Assembly (NCBI RefSeq): GCF_016107305.1
Contig: NZ_RCVR01000008.1
Span: forward strand, 124,001 to 188,000
Source: Roseomonas sp. KE2513
GTDB taxonomy: Bacteria > Pseudomonadota > Alphaproteobacteria > Acetobacterales > Acetobacteraceae
DNA: 64,000 bases
Direction: 5' to 3'
A program made the translations under genes and the position numbers. Shown here piece after piece: positions 37,446 to 47,486 of the stretch (the stretch's first letter is position 1; each line of letters opens with the position of its first letter). The notes under the pieces were generated by a model, which saw only the letters and a program-made list of their open reading frames with translations, ran no database searches and had not been told where the DNA came from.

Positions 37446-37943
37446 TTATTCCTCCCAGACGCGGAGGGCGGAGACCTTGCGGAGAACGCCCTTGGCGCGC
37501 TCGGCCTGATCGGTCGTGGCCGGCGTGACAGTGATCACGGCCGCCGCTTTTTCCGAGTCCGGCTTCACGTCGGCGCCCGTGGCGGCGGAGATGCCCTCGC
37601 TCGCGGCGCCGGCGCCGAGGCCCGCAATAGCTGCGGCGGCAATGGCTGGCAGGGCGGCGCCGCCTGTCGCCACGACCGCACCGGCCGCCGCCATGCCGGC
37701 GCCAGTCGCCGCCATGCTGGAGCCCATGGTGCGGAGGTTGCGGTGCTCGTCCTCCTGCACCTGGCCGTTCATCTCGTCCGGGGCATGCGGGGGCTCGAGC
37801 GAGGCCTCGCTGGTGCGGATGGAGACGAGCTCCTGCGGAATCGCCTCAGCATTGAGGTACTGAAGGGCGTTTTCCGCAGCGTCGCGGGTAGCGAAGGTGG
37901 CAACGACCTTCGGGTGGGTGGACTGGGTGCTGGTCTCAGGCAT
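37446..37943 (-). CDS. Hypothetical protein with YflT-like N-terminus and glycine/alanine-rich segment
   Basis: 165 residues. The N-terminus (KVVATFATRDAAENALQYL) resembles the start of general-stress YflT/'heat induced' domains. A central alanine/glycine-rich stretch (about residues 70-125) has glycine-zipper spacing that could insert in or pack on membranes. A charged C-terminal domain follows. The ATG at 37943 has GGAGGG upstream. Convergent with csp. Function unknown. Confidence 0.7.
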   Translation of the reverse strand: MPETSTQSTHPKVVATFATRDAAENALQYLNAEAIPQELVSIRTSEASLEPPHAPDEMNGQVQEDEHRNLRTMGSSMAATGAGMAAAGAVVATGGAALPAIAAAAIAGLGAGAASEGISAATGADVKPDSEKAAAVITVTPATTDQAERAKGVLRKVSALRVWEE

Positions 37944-38016
37944 GTCGTGCTCCCTCCGGGATGTCATCCCAGGGAACGCGGCTGCGGCGGGGATGTTGCC
38001 GCCGCGAGGTGCCCGT

Positions 38017-38466
38017 TCAGATGACCTGGTAGCGCGCCTTGGCTGCCCGCTCGATGGCGCCGGCGATCAGGCGGTCGATGTCGAGGGTGATGCGGAAGTC
38101 CTGAAGGAAGCGGAGTTCCTCCTGGGATGCGTCGCCGTCAGCGGCCGCGATCTCGCAGGCGAGGAGGTAGGCGGTCTCTCGCAGGCGGGGAGGCAGGGCG
38201 TCGCGGATCATCTCGGCGGCGCGGTCGAGGCCATCGGTCTCGTCCAGCAGGCTGAGGACGACCTCGGTAACCGTGTCGATCTCGGAGGCGTGGAAGTCGC
38301 CGAAGACGGGCAGCTCGCGGACCAGGCGGGACATGGTGGCGAGTTCGGCGTCCGACATGCCGCGATCGGAGACGCCCATCAGCACCATGGCGCAGACAAG
38401 GGCTTCCTGCGCCGTGAAGCGGGTGGGGAGGGCCGGCTCGGTGTCCATCATGTTCGTGTCCATCAT
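38017..38466 (-). CDS. TerB-like (tellurite resistance/DUF533 type) protein
   Basis: About 149 residues, all-helical and acidic. ALVCAMVLMGVSDRGMSDAELATM and EIAAADGDASQEELRFLQDF match the TerB fold, whose conserved acidic residues may bind metal. The start is unclear: ATGs at 38466 and 38463 have poor ribosome sites, and a TTG at 38502 would overlap the helicase stop by four bases. Same strand as and directly downstream of the DinG-like helicase. Confidence 0.72.
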   Translation of the reverse strand: MMDTNMMDTEPALPTRFTAQEALVCAMVLMGVSDRGMSDAELATMSRLVRELPVFGDFHASEIDTVTEVVLSLLDETDGLDRAAEMIRDALPPRLRETAYLLACEIAAADGDASQEELRFLQDFRITLDIDRLIAGAIERAAKARYQVI

Positions 38467-38498
38467 GGGCGAAGGGTTCGCGCGGCAGGGGCGGCGCG

Positions 38499-41360
38499 TC
38501 AATCGCCCCGGTGGTCACCATGGCGCCCGCCACCCGGGAAGTGATCCCCTTGATGGTCGCCGAGGAAGGCACGCGTTTCGCGGACCGCTTCGGCAAGACC
38601 CATGCGGCGGGGGATGACCCCATCCGGGAGGCCGGCGAGGAGGCGGGTGGGGGCACGGGCGTCGAGCAGGACGAAGACGCCGCGGTCATCAGCGCGGCGA
38701 ATCAGGCGGCCGAAGGCCTGTCGTAGGCGGTGGCGGGCGATGGCGTCGTCATAGGCCTTGGGGCGGGCGCCGGAGAGATGGGTGCGGCGCTCCCGGTGGA
38801 GGATGGTGGGGCGCGGCCAGGGGATGCGGTCGAAGACCAGCAGGCGGAGAGAGCGGCCGGGGACGTCCACGCCATCGCGCAAGGCGTCGGTGCCGAGGAG
38901 GCAGGAATCCTCCTCGGCGCGGAAGACGTCGACCAGGGTGGCGTTGTCCATGGCATCGACGTGCTGGGCGTAGAGGGGCAGCCCTGCGGCTTCCAGGCCG
39001 GGGGCCATGCGGGAATGCGCGTCGCGCAGGCGACGGATGGCGGTGAAGAGGCCGAGCGCGCCACCGCCCGAGGCGCGGAAGAGCTGTTCCATGGCCATGG
39101 CGGCCTGGGGGCCTTCGCGGAGGACGTCCGTGACGACGATGGCGAGGGTCTGCTTCGGGTAGTCGAAAGGGGAGGGCACGGCGGCGCGGATGGCGGGCGA
39201 GGGGAGATGGTTGGCGCCGGTGCGGGCCTCGGCTTCTTCCCAGGCGGCTTCGCCGTCGGGCTCGCCGCTGTCCCTTAGGGTGGCGGAGGTGATCAGGAGG
39301 CCGTGGGCGGGGGCGGCAACGGTCGAGGCGAAGGGCTCGGTGGGGTCGAGGAAGTGGCGGTGGAGGGCGGCGTCGATGACGCGGCCCTCGCGGCGGGTGA
39401 GGGCGAGCCAGTCCACATGGGCGGGGCGGGTGCCGGGCTCGGGCGGGCGGGCGGCGAGGGACTTGAGCATGGCGCGCCAGGCGCCGAGGGGGCGCAGGCC
39501 GCGGCGGTCCACCACGCGGCGAGCGGTGTCGAGGCGGATCCGGTCGCCGGTCTCCAACTCGGCCTCGGGATCCTCCAGCAGGCCGGTGAGGCGGCCGTGG
39601 AGGGCGCGGAGTGGGGTTTCGATGCGGGAGAGGGCGTCCTCCAGGGCGGCGCCGGCGTCGGCTAGGCTGGGGCTCAGGGGGTGAAGGTCACATTCGGCGT
39701 CGTAGCCGGCATCGGCCTCGGCGCTGCGGGCGAGAACCTGGGTGATGACGGTGCGGAGGAAGGCTTCGGCGGGGTTGGTGGTTGTGGGAATGCCGGGATG
39801 GCTTTCCCCCTCCTTATCGACGCCGCGCTCATCGGGTTCGCCGAGGCGGGAGCCCCAGCCGGGGCCGGGCAGGGAGCCGGCGTGGCGGAGGGCTTCCTCC
39901 ACCAGGGGGAGGAGGGCGGGGTGGTCGGAAGTGGTTTCCTCCAGGCGCCGGCGGAGGCCGCGGGCGCGGCCGCGCGAGCCCTCGGCGCCGAGGAGCCAGC
40001 GGCGGAGCTCGGCCATCTCGCCGCCGCTGATCTCGGCGGAGAAGGCGCTGTCGGCGGCGTCGAAGAGGTGGTGGCCCTCGTCGAAGACGTAGCGGAGAGC
40101 GGGGCGGTCCTCGCCGCCCCCCAGAGCGGCCTGGATCATGACGAGGGCGTGGTTGGCAATGACCAGGCGGGCGGTGCGGGCGCGGCGGATGGAGTGCTCG
40201 ACGAAGCAGCGGCGCCAGTGGGGGCAGGAGGAGTGGATGCACTCGCCGCGGCGGTCGGTGAGGCCCGCGACATGGCCCCAGGGGAAGAGTTCGGCGATCC
40301 AGCCGGGGAAGTCGCCGCCCTGCATGTCGCCGTCGCGGGTGGCGAAGGCCCAGCGGGAAACAAGGGAGAGGGCGAGGAGGCGGGACGGCATGGCGCCGCT
40401 GACGGCTTCCTCGTGGTTGAGGAGGCAGAGGTAGTTCTCGCGACCCTTGCGGATGACGACGTGGCGGCGGCGGTCCTCGGGGTCGGGGTAGAGGCGGAAG
40501 AGTTCCTGGTCGATCTGGCGCTGGAGGTTGCGGGTGTAGGTGCTGATCCAGACGGGGGCGCCGTTGCGCTCGGCCCAGAGGCTCGCGGGGGCGATGTAGC
40601 CAAGGGTTTTTCCAGTGCCTGTGCCTGCTTCGGCGAGGACGAGGGCGGGCTGGCCCTCTATCTCGCGCGGGGCGAAGGCGAGGCTGGCCGCGGAGGCGTA
40701 GTCGGCCTGGGCGGGGCGGGTCTCGGAGTCGACGCCGAGGATCTCGGCGAGGCGCTTGCGCGCTTCCAGCGGGGCGATGGGCAGGGAGGCGGGCGGGGTT
40801 GGGGGGGCGGTTTCCTCCCATTCGGGGAGGCGGCGCCAGACCTTGAGGGGGTCGGTGGAGGGGCGGGCTTCGGGCTGGCCAAGGGCGGCGAGGATGCTGG
40901 CGGCCCAGGGCCATTCGGCGGCGTCGCGCAGGCGGGCGGCGAGCATGCCGGCGTCGCGGTTGATGGGGGCGTGGCGGGTGGCGGCGAGGCGGCGGAGGAG
41001 GGTGGTCGCGATCTCCGGGAGGAGGATGGCAGCGGCCTCCTCGTCCTTCGGTGCGTCGAGGTCGAGCGCGAGGGCCAGGCCGCGCGGGGTCGGGGCGGCG
41101 GGCTGGGCGGGGAGGACGAAGGCGAAGAGTTCGAGAAGATCGAAGGCAACGGGGAAGGGGGGCAGACCGAGGCGGCGCGCGGTGGCGGGGGCGTGGACGA
41201 GGAGCGGGGGCGCGAGTTCGGGCAGGCGGCGGGCAAGTTCGTTGGCGGAGAGCGTCTCGATCTCGCCCTCCGTGGTGACGAGGGTGGCGCGGCGGATACC
41301 GGCGACGAGGGCGGGTGCTTCCGGGAGAAGAAGGCGAGGGGTGGCCGCGACGGGGGGCAT
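38499..41360 (-). CDS. DinG/XPD-family ATP-dependent DNA helicase
   Basis: 953 residues. An N-terminal region of about 200 residues without a clear motif precedes the superfamily 2 helicase: Walker A AGTGTGKT (245-252) and DEGH box (427-430). Four cysteines (312, 374, 379, 385) are spaced like the iron-sulfur cluster of E. coli DinG (C-x4-C-x5-C). The C-terminal motifs LLGTDALRDGVDVPG and QAFGRLIR are present. It should be a 5'-3' helicase acting on damaged or R-loop DNA. It is longer than E. coli DinG because of the N-terminus. Confidence 0.9.
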   Translation of the reverse strand: MPPVAATPRLLLPEAPALVAGIRRATLVTTEGEIETLSANELARRLPELAPPLLVHAPATARRLGLPPFPVAFDLLELFAFVLPAQPAAPTPRGLALALDLDAPKDEEAAAILLPEIATTLLRRLAATRHAPINRDAGMLAARLRDAAEWPWAASILAALGQPEARPSTDPLKVWRRLPEWEETAPPTPPASLPIAPLEARKRLAEILGVDSETRPAQADYASAASLAFAPREIEGQPALVLAEAGTGTGKTLGYIAPASLWAERNGAPVWISTYTRNLQRQIDQELFRLYPDPEDRRRHVVIRKGRENYLCLLNHEEAVSGAMPSRLLALSLVSRWAFATRDGDMQGGDFPGWIAELFPWGHVAGLTDRRGECIHSSCPHWRRCFVEHSIRRARTARLVIANHALVMIQAALGGGEDRPALRYVFDEGHHLFDAADSAFSAEISGGEMAELRRWLLGAEGSRGRARGLRRRLEETTSDHPALLPLVEEALRHAGSLPGPGWGSRLGEPDERGVDKEGESHPGIPTTTNPAEAFLRTVITQVLARSAEADAGYDAECDLHPLSPSLADAGAALEDALSRIETPLRALHGRLTGLLEDPEAELETGDRIRLDTARRVVDRRGLRPLGAWRAMLKSLAARPPEPGTRPAHVDWLALTRREGRVIDAALHRHFLDPTEPFASTVAAPAHGLLITSATLRDSGEPDGEAAWEEAEARTGANHLPSPAIRAAVPSPFDYPKQTLAIVVTDVLREGPQAAMAMEQLFRASGGGALGLFTAIRRLRDAHSRMAPGLEAAGLPLYAQHVDAMDNATLVDVFRAEEDSCLLGTDALRDGVDVPGRSLRLLVFDRIPWPRPTILHRERRTHLSGARPKAYDDAIARHRLRQAFGRLIRRADDRGVFVLLDARAPTRLLAGLPDGVIPRRMGLAEAVRETRAFLGDHQGDHFPGGGRHGDHRGD

Positions 41361-41506
41361 CGGCGGGTCTATACCCGCTTTGTTCGCGCGGGGGAGTCCG
41401 TGGACCGTTTTCCATGATATTTCAGGGAGAGGCCGCCTGGGCCATATTGGGCGGCGTGTTCCGGGGGTATCCCCTCCCCATCAACAACCAGAACAGGAAT
41501 CAGAGC

Positions 41507-42604
41507 GTGAACCACATCTCGCCGGCGGCCGCCGGAACGAAGCTGAAGCCGGGCGTCGTTACCGGCGCCGATTACCTGACGCTGCTGGAGGCCTGCCGCG
41601 CGGGCGGCTACGCGCTGCCGGCTGTGAACGTGGTGGGGACGAACAGCATCAACGCGGTGCTTGAGTCGGCGGCGAAGAACAAGGCCGACGTGATCATCCA
41701 GCTCTCCAACGGCGGCGCGCGCTTCTTCGGCGGCGAGGGCTGCCCGGACGCCAATGCGGCGCGGGTGCTGGGTGCGGTTTCCGCGGCGCAGCACGTGCAC
41801 ACGATGGCCAAGGCCTATGGCGTTTGCGTCGTGCTGCACACGGACCACGCCGACCGTTCGCTGCTGCCCTGGGTGAACGCGCTGATTGACCACGGCGAGG
41901 AGCACATGAAGCGGACGGGGCAGCCGCTCTTCTCCTCCCACATGATCGACCTTTCGGCGGAGCCGCTGGAGACGAACATCGCTGAGTGCGCAGCGGTTCT
42001 GAAGCGCATGGCGCCGCTGGGGATGAGCCTTGAGATCGAACTGGGCGTGACGGGCGGCGAGGAGGACGGGGTCGGGCACGACCTCGAGGAATCGGCCGAC
42101 AACGCGCACCTCTACACGCAGCCCGAGGATGTGCTGAAGGCCTGGGAGGCGCTGACGCCGATTGGGCACGTGACCATGGCTGCCTCCTTCGGGAACGTGC
42201 ACGGGGTTTACGCCCCGGGGAACGTGAAGCTGCGGCCGGAGATCCTGAAGGCGTCGCAGGAGGCGGTGGCCGGGAAGTTCGGGGGCGGCGAGAAGCCGAT
42301 GAGCCTCGTGTTCCACGGAGGCTCGGGCTCCGAGAAGGACAAGATCACCGAGGCGGTGTCCTACGGCGTGTTCAAGATGAACATCGACACGGACACGCAG
42401 TTCGCCTTCTCCGAGCCGGTGGGGGCCTATGTCGAGGCCAATCCGGTGGCGTTCAAGCACCAGATCGATCCCGCGACCGGCAAGCCGCAGAAGAAGCTCT
42501 ATGACCCGCGGAAGTGGCTGCGGGCCGGCGAGAAGGGCGTGGCCAAGCGGTTGGACGAGGCCTTCGCGGATCTCGGTTCGGCGGGGCGCAGCCTGGCGGG
42601 CTGA
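41507..42604 (+). CDS. fba: Class II fructose-bisphosphate aldolase (FbaA type)
   Basis: 365 residues. Zinc-site VVLHTDHADRSLLPW, IELGVTGGEEDGV, FGNVHGVYAPGN, FHGGSGS and NIDTDTQ are all present and closely resemble E. coli FbaA (class IIA). It cleaves fructose-1,6-bisphosphate in glycolysis or gluconeogenesis. I chose the GTG at 41507 (AGGA nine bases before). Earlier in-frame starts run through non-coding-like sequence opposite dinG. Confidence 0.95.
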   Translation: MNHISPAAAGTKLKPGVVTGADYLTLLEACRAGGYALPAVNVVGTNSINAVLESAAKNKADVIIQLSNGGARFFGGEGCPDANAARVLGAVSAAQHVHTMAKAYGVCVVLHTDHADRSLLPWVNALIDHGEEHMKRTGQPLFSSHMIDLSAEPLETNIAECAAVLKRMAPLGMSLEIELGVTGGEEDGVGHDLEESADNAHLYTQPEDVLKAWEALTPIGHVTMAASFGNVHGVYAPGNVKLRPEILKASQEAVAGKFGGGEKPMSLVFHGGSGSEKDKITEAVSYGVFKMNIDTDTQFAFSEPVGAYVEANPVAFKHQIDPATGKPQKKLYDPRKWLRAGEKGVAKRLDEAFADLGSAGRSLAG

Positions 42605-42610
42605 GGAACG

Positions 42611-42632
42611 GGCGGGGACTGCGGTCCCCGCC
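42611..42632 (+). terminator. Hairpin just after fba
   Basis: GGCGGGGAC (42611-42619), loop TGCG, GTCCCCGCC (42624-42632): a perfect 9-bp stem 7 bases after the stop. A second, stronger terminator follows. Confidence 0.6.
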
Positions 42633-42673
42633 TAACCGTGCCGGCTGGGGACCGGGTGATCCCGGAAAACGCA

Positions 42674-42713
42674 GGGGGCGGGGAGGCTGAAGCCTTCCCG
42701 CCCCCTCTTTTCC
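42674..42713. terminator. Bidirectional terminator between fba and asd
   Basis: GGGGGCGGGGAGGCT (42674-42688), loop GA, AGCCTTCCCGCCCCC (42691-42705) form a 15-bp stem with one wobble, followed by TCTTTTCC. On the minus strand a TTTT also follows the stem, so it can serve both convergent genes. Confidence 0.85.
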
Positions 42714-42732
42714 TGTTGCCCGGGTTAGGTTG

Positions 42733-43740
42733 TCAGGCCGCGAGCTTGATCGGCAGGGCCTCGGCGATCTGCACCGCGTTCAGGGCGGCGCCCTTGAGGA
42801 GCTGGTCGCCGCAGACGAAGAAGTCGAGGCCGCACTCCCCGAAGACGGGGTTGGCGCGGATGCGGCCGGCCTCGACATCGTACTGGCCGCTGGCGGTCAG
42901 CGGCATGGGGTAGAGAGCGTTCGTCACGTCGTCCACGAGCTTTACGCCGGGAGCGTTGGAGAGCACGGCGCGGGCGGCCTCGGCGGTGACGGGGCGCTCG
43001 GTCTCGATCGTCACGGCCTCGGCATGGGCGCGCATGGTGGGCACGCGGACCGCCGTGCAGGAGATGAGGAGGTCGGGCAGGCCCATGATCTTCCGGGTCT
43101 CCCAGGTGACCTTCATCTCCTCCCGCGTGTAGCCGTTGGGCTGGAAGCTATCGATGTGCGGGATGAGGTTCATGGGCAGGGGGTGGCGGAAGAAGCTGTT
43201 CTGCGCCTGGCCGCCGTTCAGCAGGACCTCGCGCAGCCCTTCCTCCAGCTCCTGCATGCCCTCGGCGCCGGCGCCGGAGGCGGCCTGGTAGGTGGAGACG
43301 ATGACGCGCTTGAGGCCGAAGACCTCGTGCAGCGGGGCGAGGGCCACGGCGAGGATGGCCGTCGTGCAGTTGGGGTTGGCGATCAGGCGGGCGTTGCCGG
43401 CGGCTGCCGCGTTCACCTCGGGCACCACGAGGGGGACATCGTCCTCCAGGCGGAAGGCGGAGGAGTTGTCCACCACCACGGCGCCGGCCTCGACGAGCTG
43501 GCGGGCATGTGCCTTCGACCAGTCACCGGAGACGGCGAGGAGGGCGAGGTCCAGGCGGGGCGGGGTGGCGGGGTCGTAGACCTCGATCCGTTTGTCGCCG
43601 AAGGGGGTGGGAATTCGGGTGCCGGCGCTGCGGGTGGAGGCGAAGAGGCGCAGCTCGGTCACCGGGTAGCCGCGGTCGCCCAGGACCTGCACCAGTTCCT
43701 TGCCGACGGCGCCTGTTGCGCCGAAAACCCCAACGCGCAT
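42733..43740 (-). CDS. asd: Aspartate-semialdehyde dehydrogenase
   Basis: 335 residues. [14 protein letters not shown] binds [13 protein letters not shown] carries the catalytic cysteine, and a QAASGAG block matches the family. It reduces aspartyl phosphate for lysine, threonine, methionine and diaminopimelate synthesis. The ATG at 43740 is the conserved start [10 protein letters not shown]. Divergent from the lysyl-tRNA synthetase gene. Confidence 0.96.
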   Translation of the reverse strand: MRVGVFGATGAVGKELVQVLGDRGYPVTELRLFASTRSAGTRIPTPFGDKRIEVYDPATPPRLDLALLAVSGDWSKAHARQLVEAGAVVVDNSSAFRLEDDVPLVVPEVNAAAAGNARLIANPNCTTAILAVALAPLHEVFGLKRVIVSTYQAASGAGAEGMQELEEGLREVLLNGGQAQNSFFRHPLPMNLIPHIDSFQPNGYTREEMKVTWETRKIMGLPDLLISCTAVRVPTMRAHAEAVTIETERPVTAEAARAVLSNAPGVKLVDDVTNALYPMPLTASGQYDVEAGRIRANPVFGECGLDFFVCGDQLLKGAALNAVQIAEALPIKLAA

Positions 43741-43910
43741 GACCTGCGTTCCCTACGAGGCGTATCGGGAGGGCCCGGAATGGGCACGCCCGGCCAGAGT
43801 GGCAGGGTGGCTTATACAGGCGGCGCTCGGCGATGCGAGGCGCGTGTTGCGGGGATCAGGGATGCCCGCGCGTTGACCGGGCGGGGGCGCGGGGGCAATT
43901 GGGGGCGGCC

Positions 43911-45542
43911 ATGGAACGTCCCTCCGCCGATCCCTCCCTTCTCAACACCCGCGCCTGGCCTTTCGAGGAGGCGGCGAAGGTGGCCGGCCGTGCCTCGGTG
44001 AAGGCGAAAGGGATGGCACTGTTCGAGACGGGCTACGGGCCGTCCGGACTGCCGCATATCGGGACCTTCGGGGAGGTGGCGCGGACCACCTGGGTGCGGC
44101 GGGCCTTCGAGCGGCTGACGGGGCTGCCTTCCCGGCTGCTGGCCTTTTCCGACGACATGGATGCGCTGCGGAAGGTGCCGGACAACGCGCCTCAGCCGGA
44201 GATGCTGCGGGCGCATCTGGGGCAGCCGCTGACGCGGATCCCCGATCCCTATGGGACGCATGAAAGTTACGGGGCGCACAACAATGCGCGGCTGCGCGCG
44301 TTCCTGGACGAGTTCGGGTTCGAGTACGAGTTCGCGTCCTCGACCGAGTATTACGGCTCCGGGCGGTTCGATCAGGCCTTGCTGCGGATGCTGGCGGTGC
44401 ATGAGGAGGTCAGGGGGGTGATCCTGCCGACGCTCGGGCCGGACCGGCGGGCGACCTATTCGCCCTTTCTGCCGATCCATCCGCGGACGGGCGTCGTCAT
44501 GCAGGTGCCGATGGAGGAGACGCGGCCGGAGGCGGGGACGGTGGTCTGGCGGGACCCGGAGACGGGGGAGCGCTTCGAGACGCCGGTCACGGGCGGGCAC
44601 GTGAAGGCGCAGTGGAAGGCGGACTGGGCGCTGCGCTGGTTCGCACTGGGTGTCGATTACGAGATGTCGGGCAAGGACCTGATCGACAGCGTGAAGCTGT
44701 CCTCCGCCATCTGCCGGGTGCTGGGCGGAGAACCGCCGGTGGGCTTCACCTACGAGCTGTTCCTCGATGCCCAGGGGCAGAAGATCAGCAAGAGCAAGGG
44801 CAACGGGCTGACGATCGACGAGTGGCTGCGGTATGCGCCGCCTGAGAGCCTGTCTTTCTTCATGTACCAGCAGCCGGGGCGGGCGAAGCGGCTGCATTTC
44901 GACGTGATTCCCCGGGCGACGGACGAGTACCTGGCGCAGGTGGAGAAGCTGCGAGGGGCGGAGGACCCGGCCAATCCGGCCTGGCACATCCATGGGGGTG
45001 TGCTGCCGAACGGGGCGGGGAGCCCGATCACCTTCACCCTGCTGCTGAACCTGGCCGTGGCGGCGAATGCCGAGACGCCGGAGATGCTCTGGGGGTATCT
45101 GCGGCGGCACGCGCCGGAGGCGACGCCGGAGGCCTCGCCGATGCTGGCGGTGCTGGTGGAGCGGGCTTCGGCCTATTACCGGGACATGGTGAAGCCGACG
45201 AAGCGCTTCCGGCCGGCGACCGAGCCGGAGCGGGAGGCGCTGCTGCATCTCGCCTCCCTGCTGCGGGAGAACGCGGGGCGGATCGAGGCTTTGCCGGCGG
45301 CGGAGCGGCCGGGGGCGATCCAGGATCTGGTGTATGATGCGGGGCGGCGGGAGCCGTTCCTGCAGCCGGGGAAGGATCCCTTCCGGCCAGGTGTCTCGCG
45401 GGCTTGGTTCGCGGCGATCTACCAGGTGCTGCTGGGGCAGGAGGAGGGGCCGCGCTTCGGGGGGTTCGTCGCGCTCTACGGCATTCCCGAGACGGTGGCG
45501 TTGATCGAGTCCTCGCTGGGCAAGGGTGCTGACGCGGCATGA
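43911..45542 (+). CDS. lysK: Lysyl-tRNA synthetase, class I
   Basis: 543 residues. The class I motifs are PHIG at residues 48-51 (HIGH equivalent) and KISKS at 291-295 (KMSKS). LYS1-type blocks ([28 protein letters not shown]) separate it from class II LysRS. It charges tRNA-Lys. Class I LysRS is usual in archaea and in some alphaproteobacteria. The ATG at 43911 gives normal length. The stop overlaps the next gene by four bases, so the two are coupled. Confidence 0.95.
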   Translation: MERPSADPSLLNTRAWPFEEAAKVAGRASVKAKGMALFETGYGPSGLPHIGTFGEVARTTWVRRAFERLTGLPSRLLAFSDDMDALRKVPDNAPQPEMLRAHLGQPLTRIPDPYGTHESYGAHNNARLRAFLDEFGFEYEFASSTEYYGSGRFDQALLRMLAVHEEVRGVILPTLGPDRRATYSPFLPIHPRTGVVMQVPMEETRPEAGTVVWRDPETGERFETPVTGGHVKAQWKADWALRWFALGVDYEMSGKDLIDSVKLSSAICRVLGGEPPVGFTYELFLDAQGQKISKSKGNGLTIDEWLRYAPPESLSFFMYQQPGRAKRLHFDVIPRATDEYLAQVEKLRGAEDPANPAWHIHGGVLPNGAGSPITFTLLLNLAVAANAETPEMLWGYLRRHAPEATPEASPMLAVLVERASAYYRDMVKPTKRFRPATEPEREALLHLASLLRENAGRIEALPAAERPGAIQDLVYDAGRREPFLQPGKDPFRPGVSRAWFAAIYQVLLGQEEGPRFGGFVALYGIPETVALIESSLGKGADAA

Positions 45543-47476
45543 ACTGGGCGCTGATCCGCAAGCACGGTCCGACCGTCTTCGGCTTGGTCCTGCTGGTGGG
45601 CGCGCTCTACGTCGTGCAGCGGGAGTTCCGCAGCCTCTCGGTGGCGGATGTGGGGCGGGCGCTGGAGGCGACCACCACGCGGCAGCTCTGGTTGGCGGGG
45701 GGGTGGACGGTCATCGCCTATGCGGTCCTGACCATCTATGACCGGCTAGGGTCAGTCTATGCGGGGAAGCCGATCTCCTATCTGCGGACATCGCTGGCTT
45801 CGTTCTGTGCCTATACGCTCGCGCATAACCTGGGCTTCGCGGCGGTCTCGGGAGCGGCGGTGCGCTACCGGTTCTATGCGGCCTGGGGGCTGACGCCGGT
45901 CGAGATCGCGAAAGTCATTGCTTTTACCTCGCTGACCTTCGGGCTGGGGGGCTTCGCGCTTGGCGGGCTGGTACTGGTGCTGGAGCCGTCCGTGCTGCCC
46001 TGGGTAGGGGAGGCGGCGGGGGAGGTGGTGCCCTCCTGGGTAGCGCAGGTAGTGGGTGTGGCGATGTGGGGGATCGTCGGGACCTATGTGGTGCTGTCGC
46101 GGCGCTTTCCGCACTTCAAGGCCTTCGGGCACCAGATCGATCTGCCGGGCTTCCGCATGGCGGTGGCGCAGGTGGCCTTGGCGAGCGTGGACGTGGCGGT
46201 GACGGCGGCGATCTTCTACTGGCTGCTGCCGGAGGCGCCGGGGCTGACCTTCTGGAAGTTCCTGGGGATCTACATCGCGGCCTACACGGCCGGGCTTGCC
46301 GCGAGCGTCCCGGGGGGCCTGGGCGTCTTCGACGGTTTCATTCTGCTCAGCCTGGAACCCTACCTGCCTTCCGCCCAGGTGGTGGGGGCGGTGCTGCTGT
46401 TCCGGCTGTTCTACTACATCGTGCCGTTGTTCCTGGCGGGCGGGTTGTTCGCAGCTTTCGAGCTGGGGCAGCGGCGGCCCTCCATGGGGCGGATGCAGGT
46501 GGAGACGCGGGTAACCGGGGCGCTGGAGGTGCCGGTTCTCGCGGGGCTGACGGGGCTGGGCGGGGTGGTGCTGATCTTCGTCGGTGCGCTGCCGGCCCGG
46601 GGGTCGGACATCGCGCACTGGGGCGGCGAGTGGGCGGCGTTGGCGAGCCAGTTCGCGGCCTCTGTCGTTGGGTCGCTGCTGCTGGTGGTTTCCTACGGGA
46701 TGCTGCGGCGGCTGAGGCTGGCCTGGTGGGCGGGGCTGTTCCTGCTGGCGAACGGGGTGGCGATCCTGGCGATTCGTGGCGACCCGTGGTGGGTGGCGGC
46801 CGGGTATCTCGGCACCGGCTTGTTCCTTGCGGCTATGGGGGGCGCCTTCTACCGGGACGCGCGGCTGACGGGGGAGCCGCTGACGGCTTCCCGGGTGTTC
46901 TCGCTGGCGGCGGGGGTGATCTGCGGGCTGTCGCTCGCAACCGTGGCCTATCACGGGCGCGTTTCGACGGCGGCCTGGTGGGAAGTGGTGCTGCTGTCGG
47001 GAGCGCCGGCGCCGCTGCGGTTCGGGGTGGGTGTGGCGGCGCTTCTGCTTCTCGTCGCGGCCTTCCGGCTGCTGCGGCCTGCGCGGATCCGGGCGGAGGA
47101 TTACGACGAATCGGCGCAGGCGCGGTTGGCGGCGCTTGGGGCGCGCGTGCCGGCGCATGCCGATGGGGTGGTTTTCGCCGATGGCGGCAGGGCGGGCTTC
47201 GCCTTCCGACGGCTGGAAGGGATCTGGGTGGCGGACGGTGATCCGGCGGGGGCACCGGACGCGCGGATCAGCGCCATCTGGCGGTTTCGCGACCTCTGCG
47301 ACGCGGCGGGAGTGGCGCCGGCCTTCGCGGGCGTGGGGCATGGAATGCAGCGCGCCTATGAGGCCGCCGGCATGGCTTCCGTGACCTTGCCGGACGGGCG
47401 GGCGATGGCGCTGGCCGGCGACCAAGATCCGCAGAGAGTGCTGCGGCTACTGGCTGCCGGCGGGGCGGGGGATTAA
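45539..47476 (+). CDS. MprF-like lysylphosphatidylglycerol flippase with truncated synthase domain
   Basis: 645 residues. Residues 1 to about 515 form the multi-helix flippase part, with the signature [12 protein letters not shown] (residues 255-266). From about 518 the sequence follows the start of the MprF soluble domain ([35 protein letters not shown]) but stops after roughly 125 residues, before the catalytic half. Full MprF proteins are around 850 residues. It starts in an ATGA overlap with the LysRS gene. Complete MprF adds lysine from Lys-tRNA to phosphatidylglycerol, so the pairing is logical, but this copy alone should only transport lipid. Confidence 0.85.
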   Translation: MNWALIRKHGPTVFGLVLLVGALYVVQREFRSLSVADVGRALEATTTRQLWLAGGWTVIAYAVLTIYDRLGSVYAGKPISYLRTSLASFCAYTLAHNLGFAAVSGAAVRYRFYAAWGLTPVEIAKVIAFTSLTFGLGGFALGGLVLVLEPSVLPWVGEAAGEVVPSWVAQVVGVAMWGIVGTYVVLSRRFPHFKAFGHQIDLPGFRMAVAQVALASVDVAVTAAIFYWLLPEAPGLTFWKFLGIYIAAYTAGLAASVPGGLGVFDGFILLSLEPYLPSAQVVGAVLLFRLFYYIVPLFLAGGLFAAFELGQRRPSMGRMQVETRVTGALEVPVLAGLTGLGGVVLIFVGALPARGSDIAHWGGEWAALASQFAASVVGSLLLVVSYGMLRRLRLAWWAGLFLLANGVAILAIRGDPWWVAAGYLGTGLFLAAMGGAFYRDARLTGEPLTASRVFSLAAGVICGLSLATVAYHGRVSTAAWWEVVLLSGAPAPLRFGVGVAALLLLVAAFRLLRPARIRAEDYDESAQARLAALGARVPAHADGVVFADGGRAGFAFRRLEGIWVADGDPAGAPDARISAIWRFRDLCDAAGVAPAFAGVGHGMQRAYEAAGMASVTLPDGRAMALAGDQDPQRVLRLLAAGGAGD

Positions 47477-47486
47477 GGCAGGGCGC

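Noticed and set aside
39681..41417. 578-codon plus-strand frame opposite the DinG-like helicase
   Set aside because: Glycine/alanine/glutamate-rich shadow of the helicase; no domain visible.
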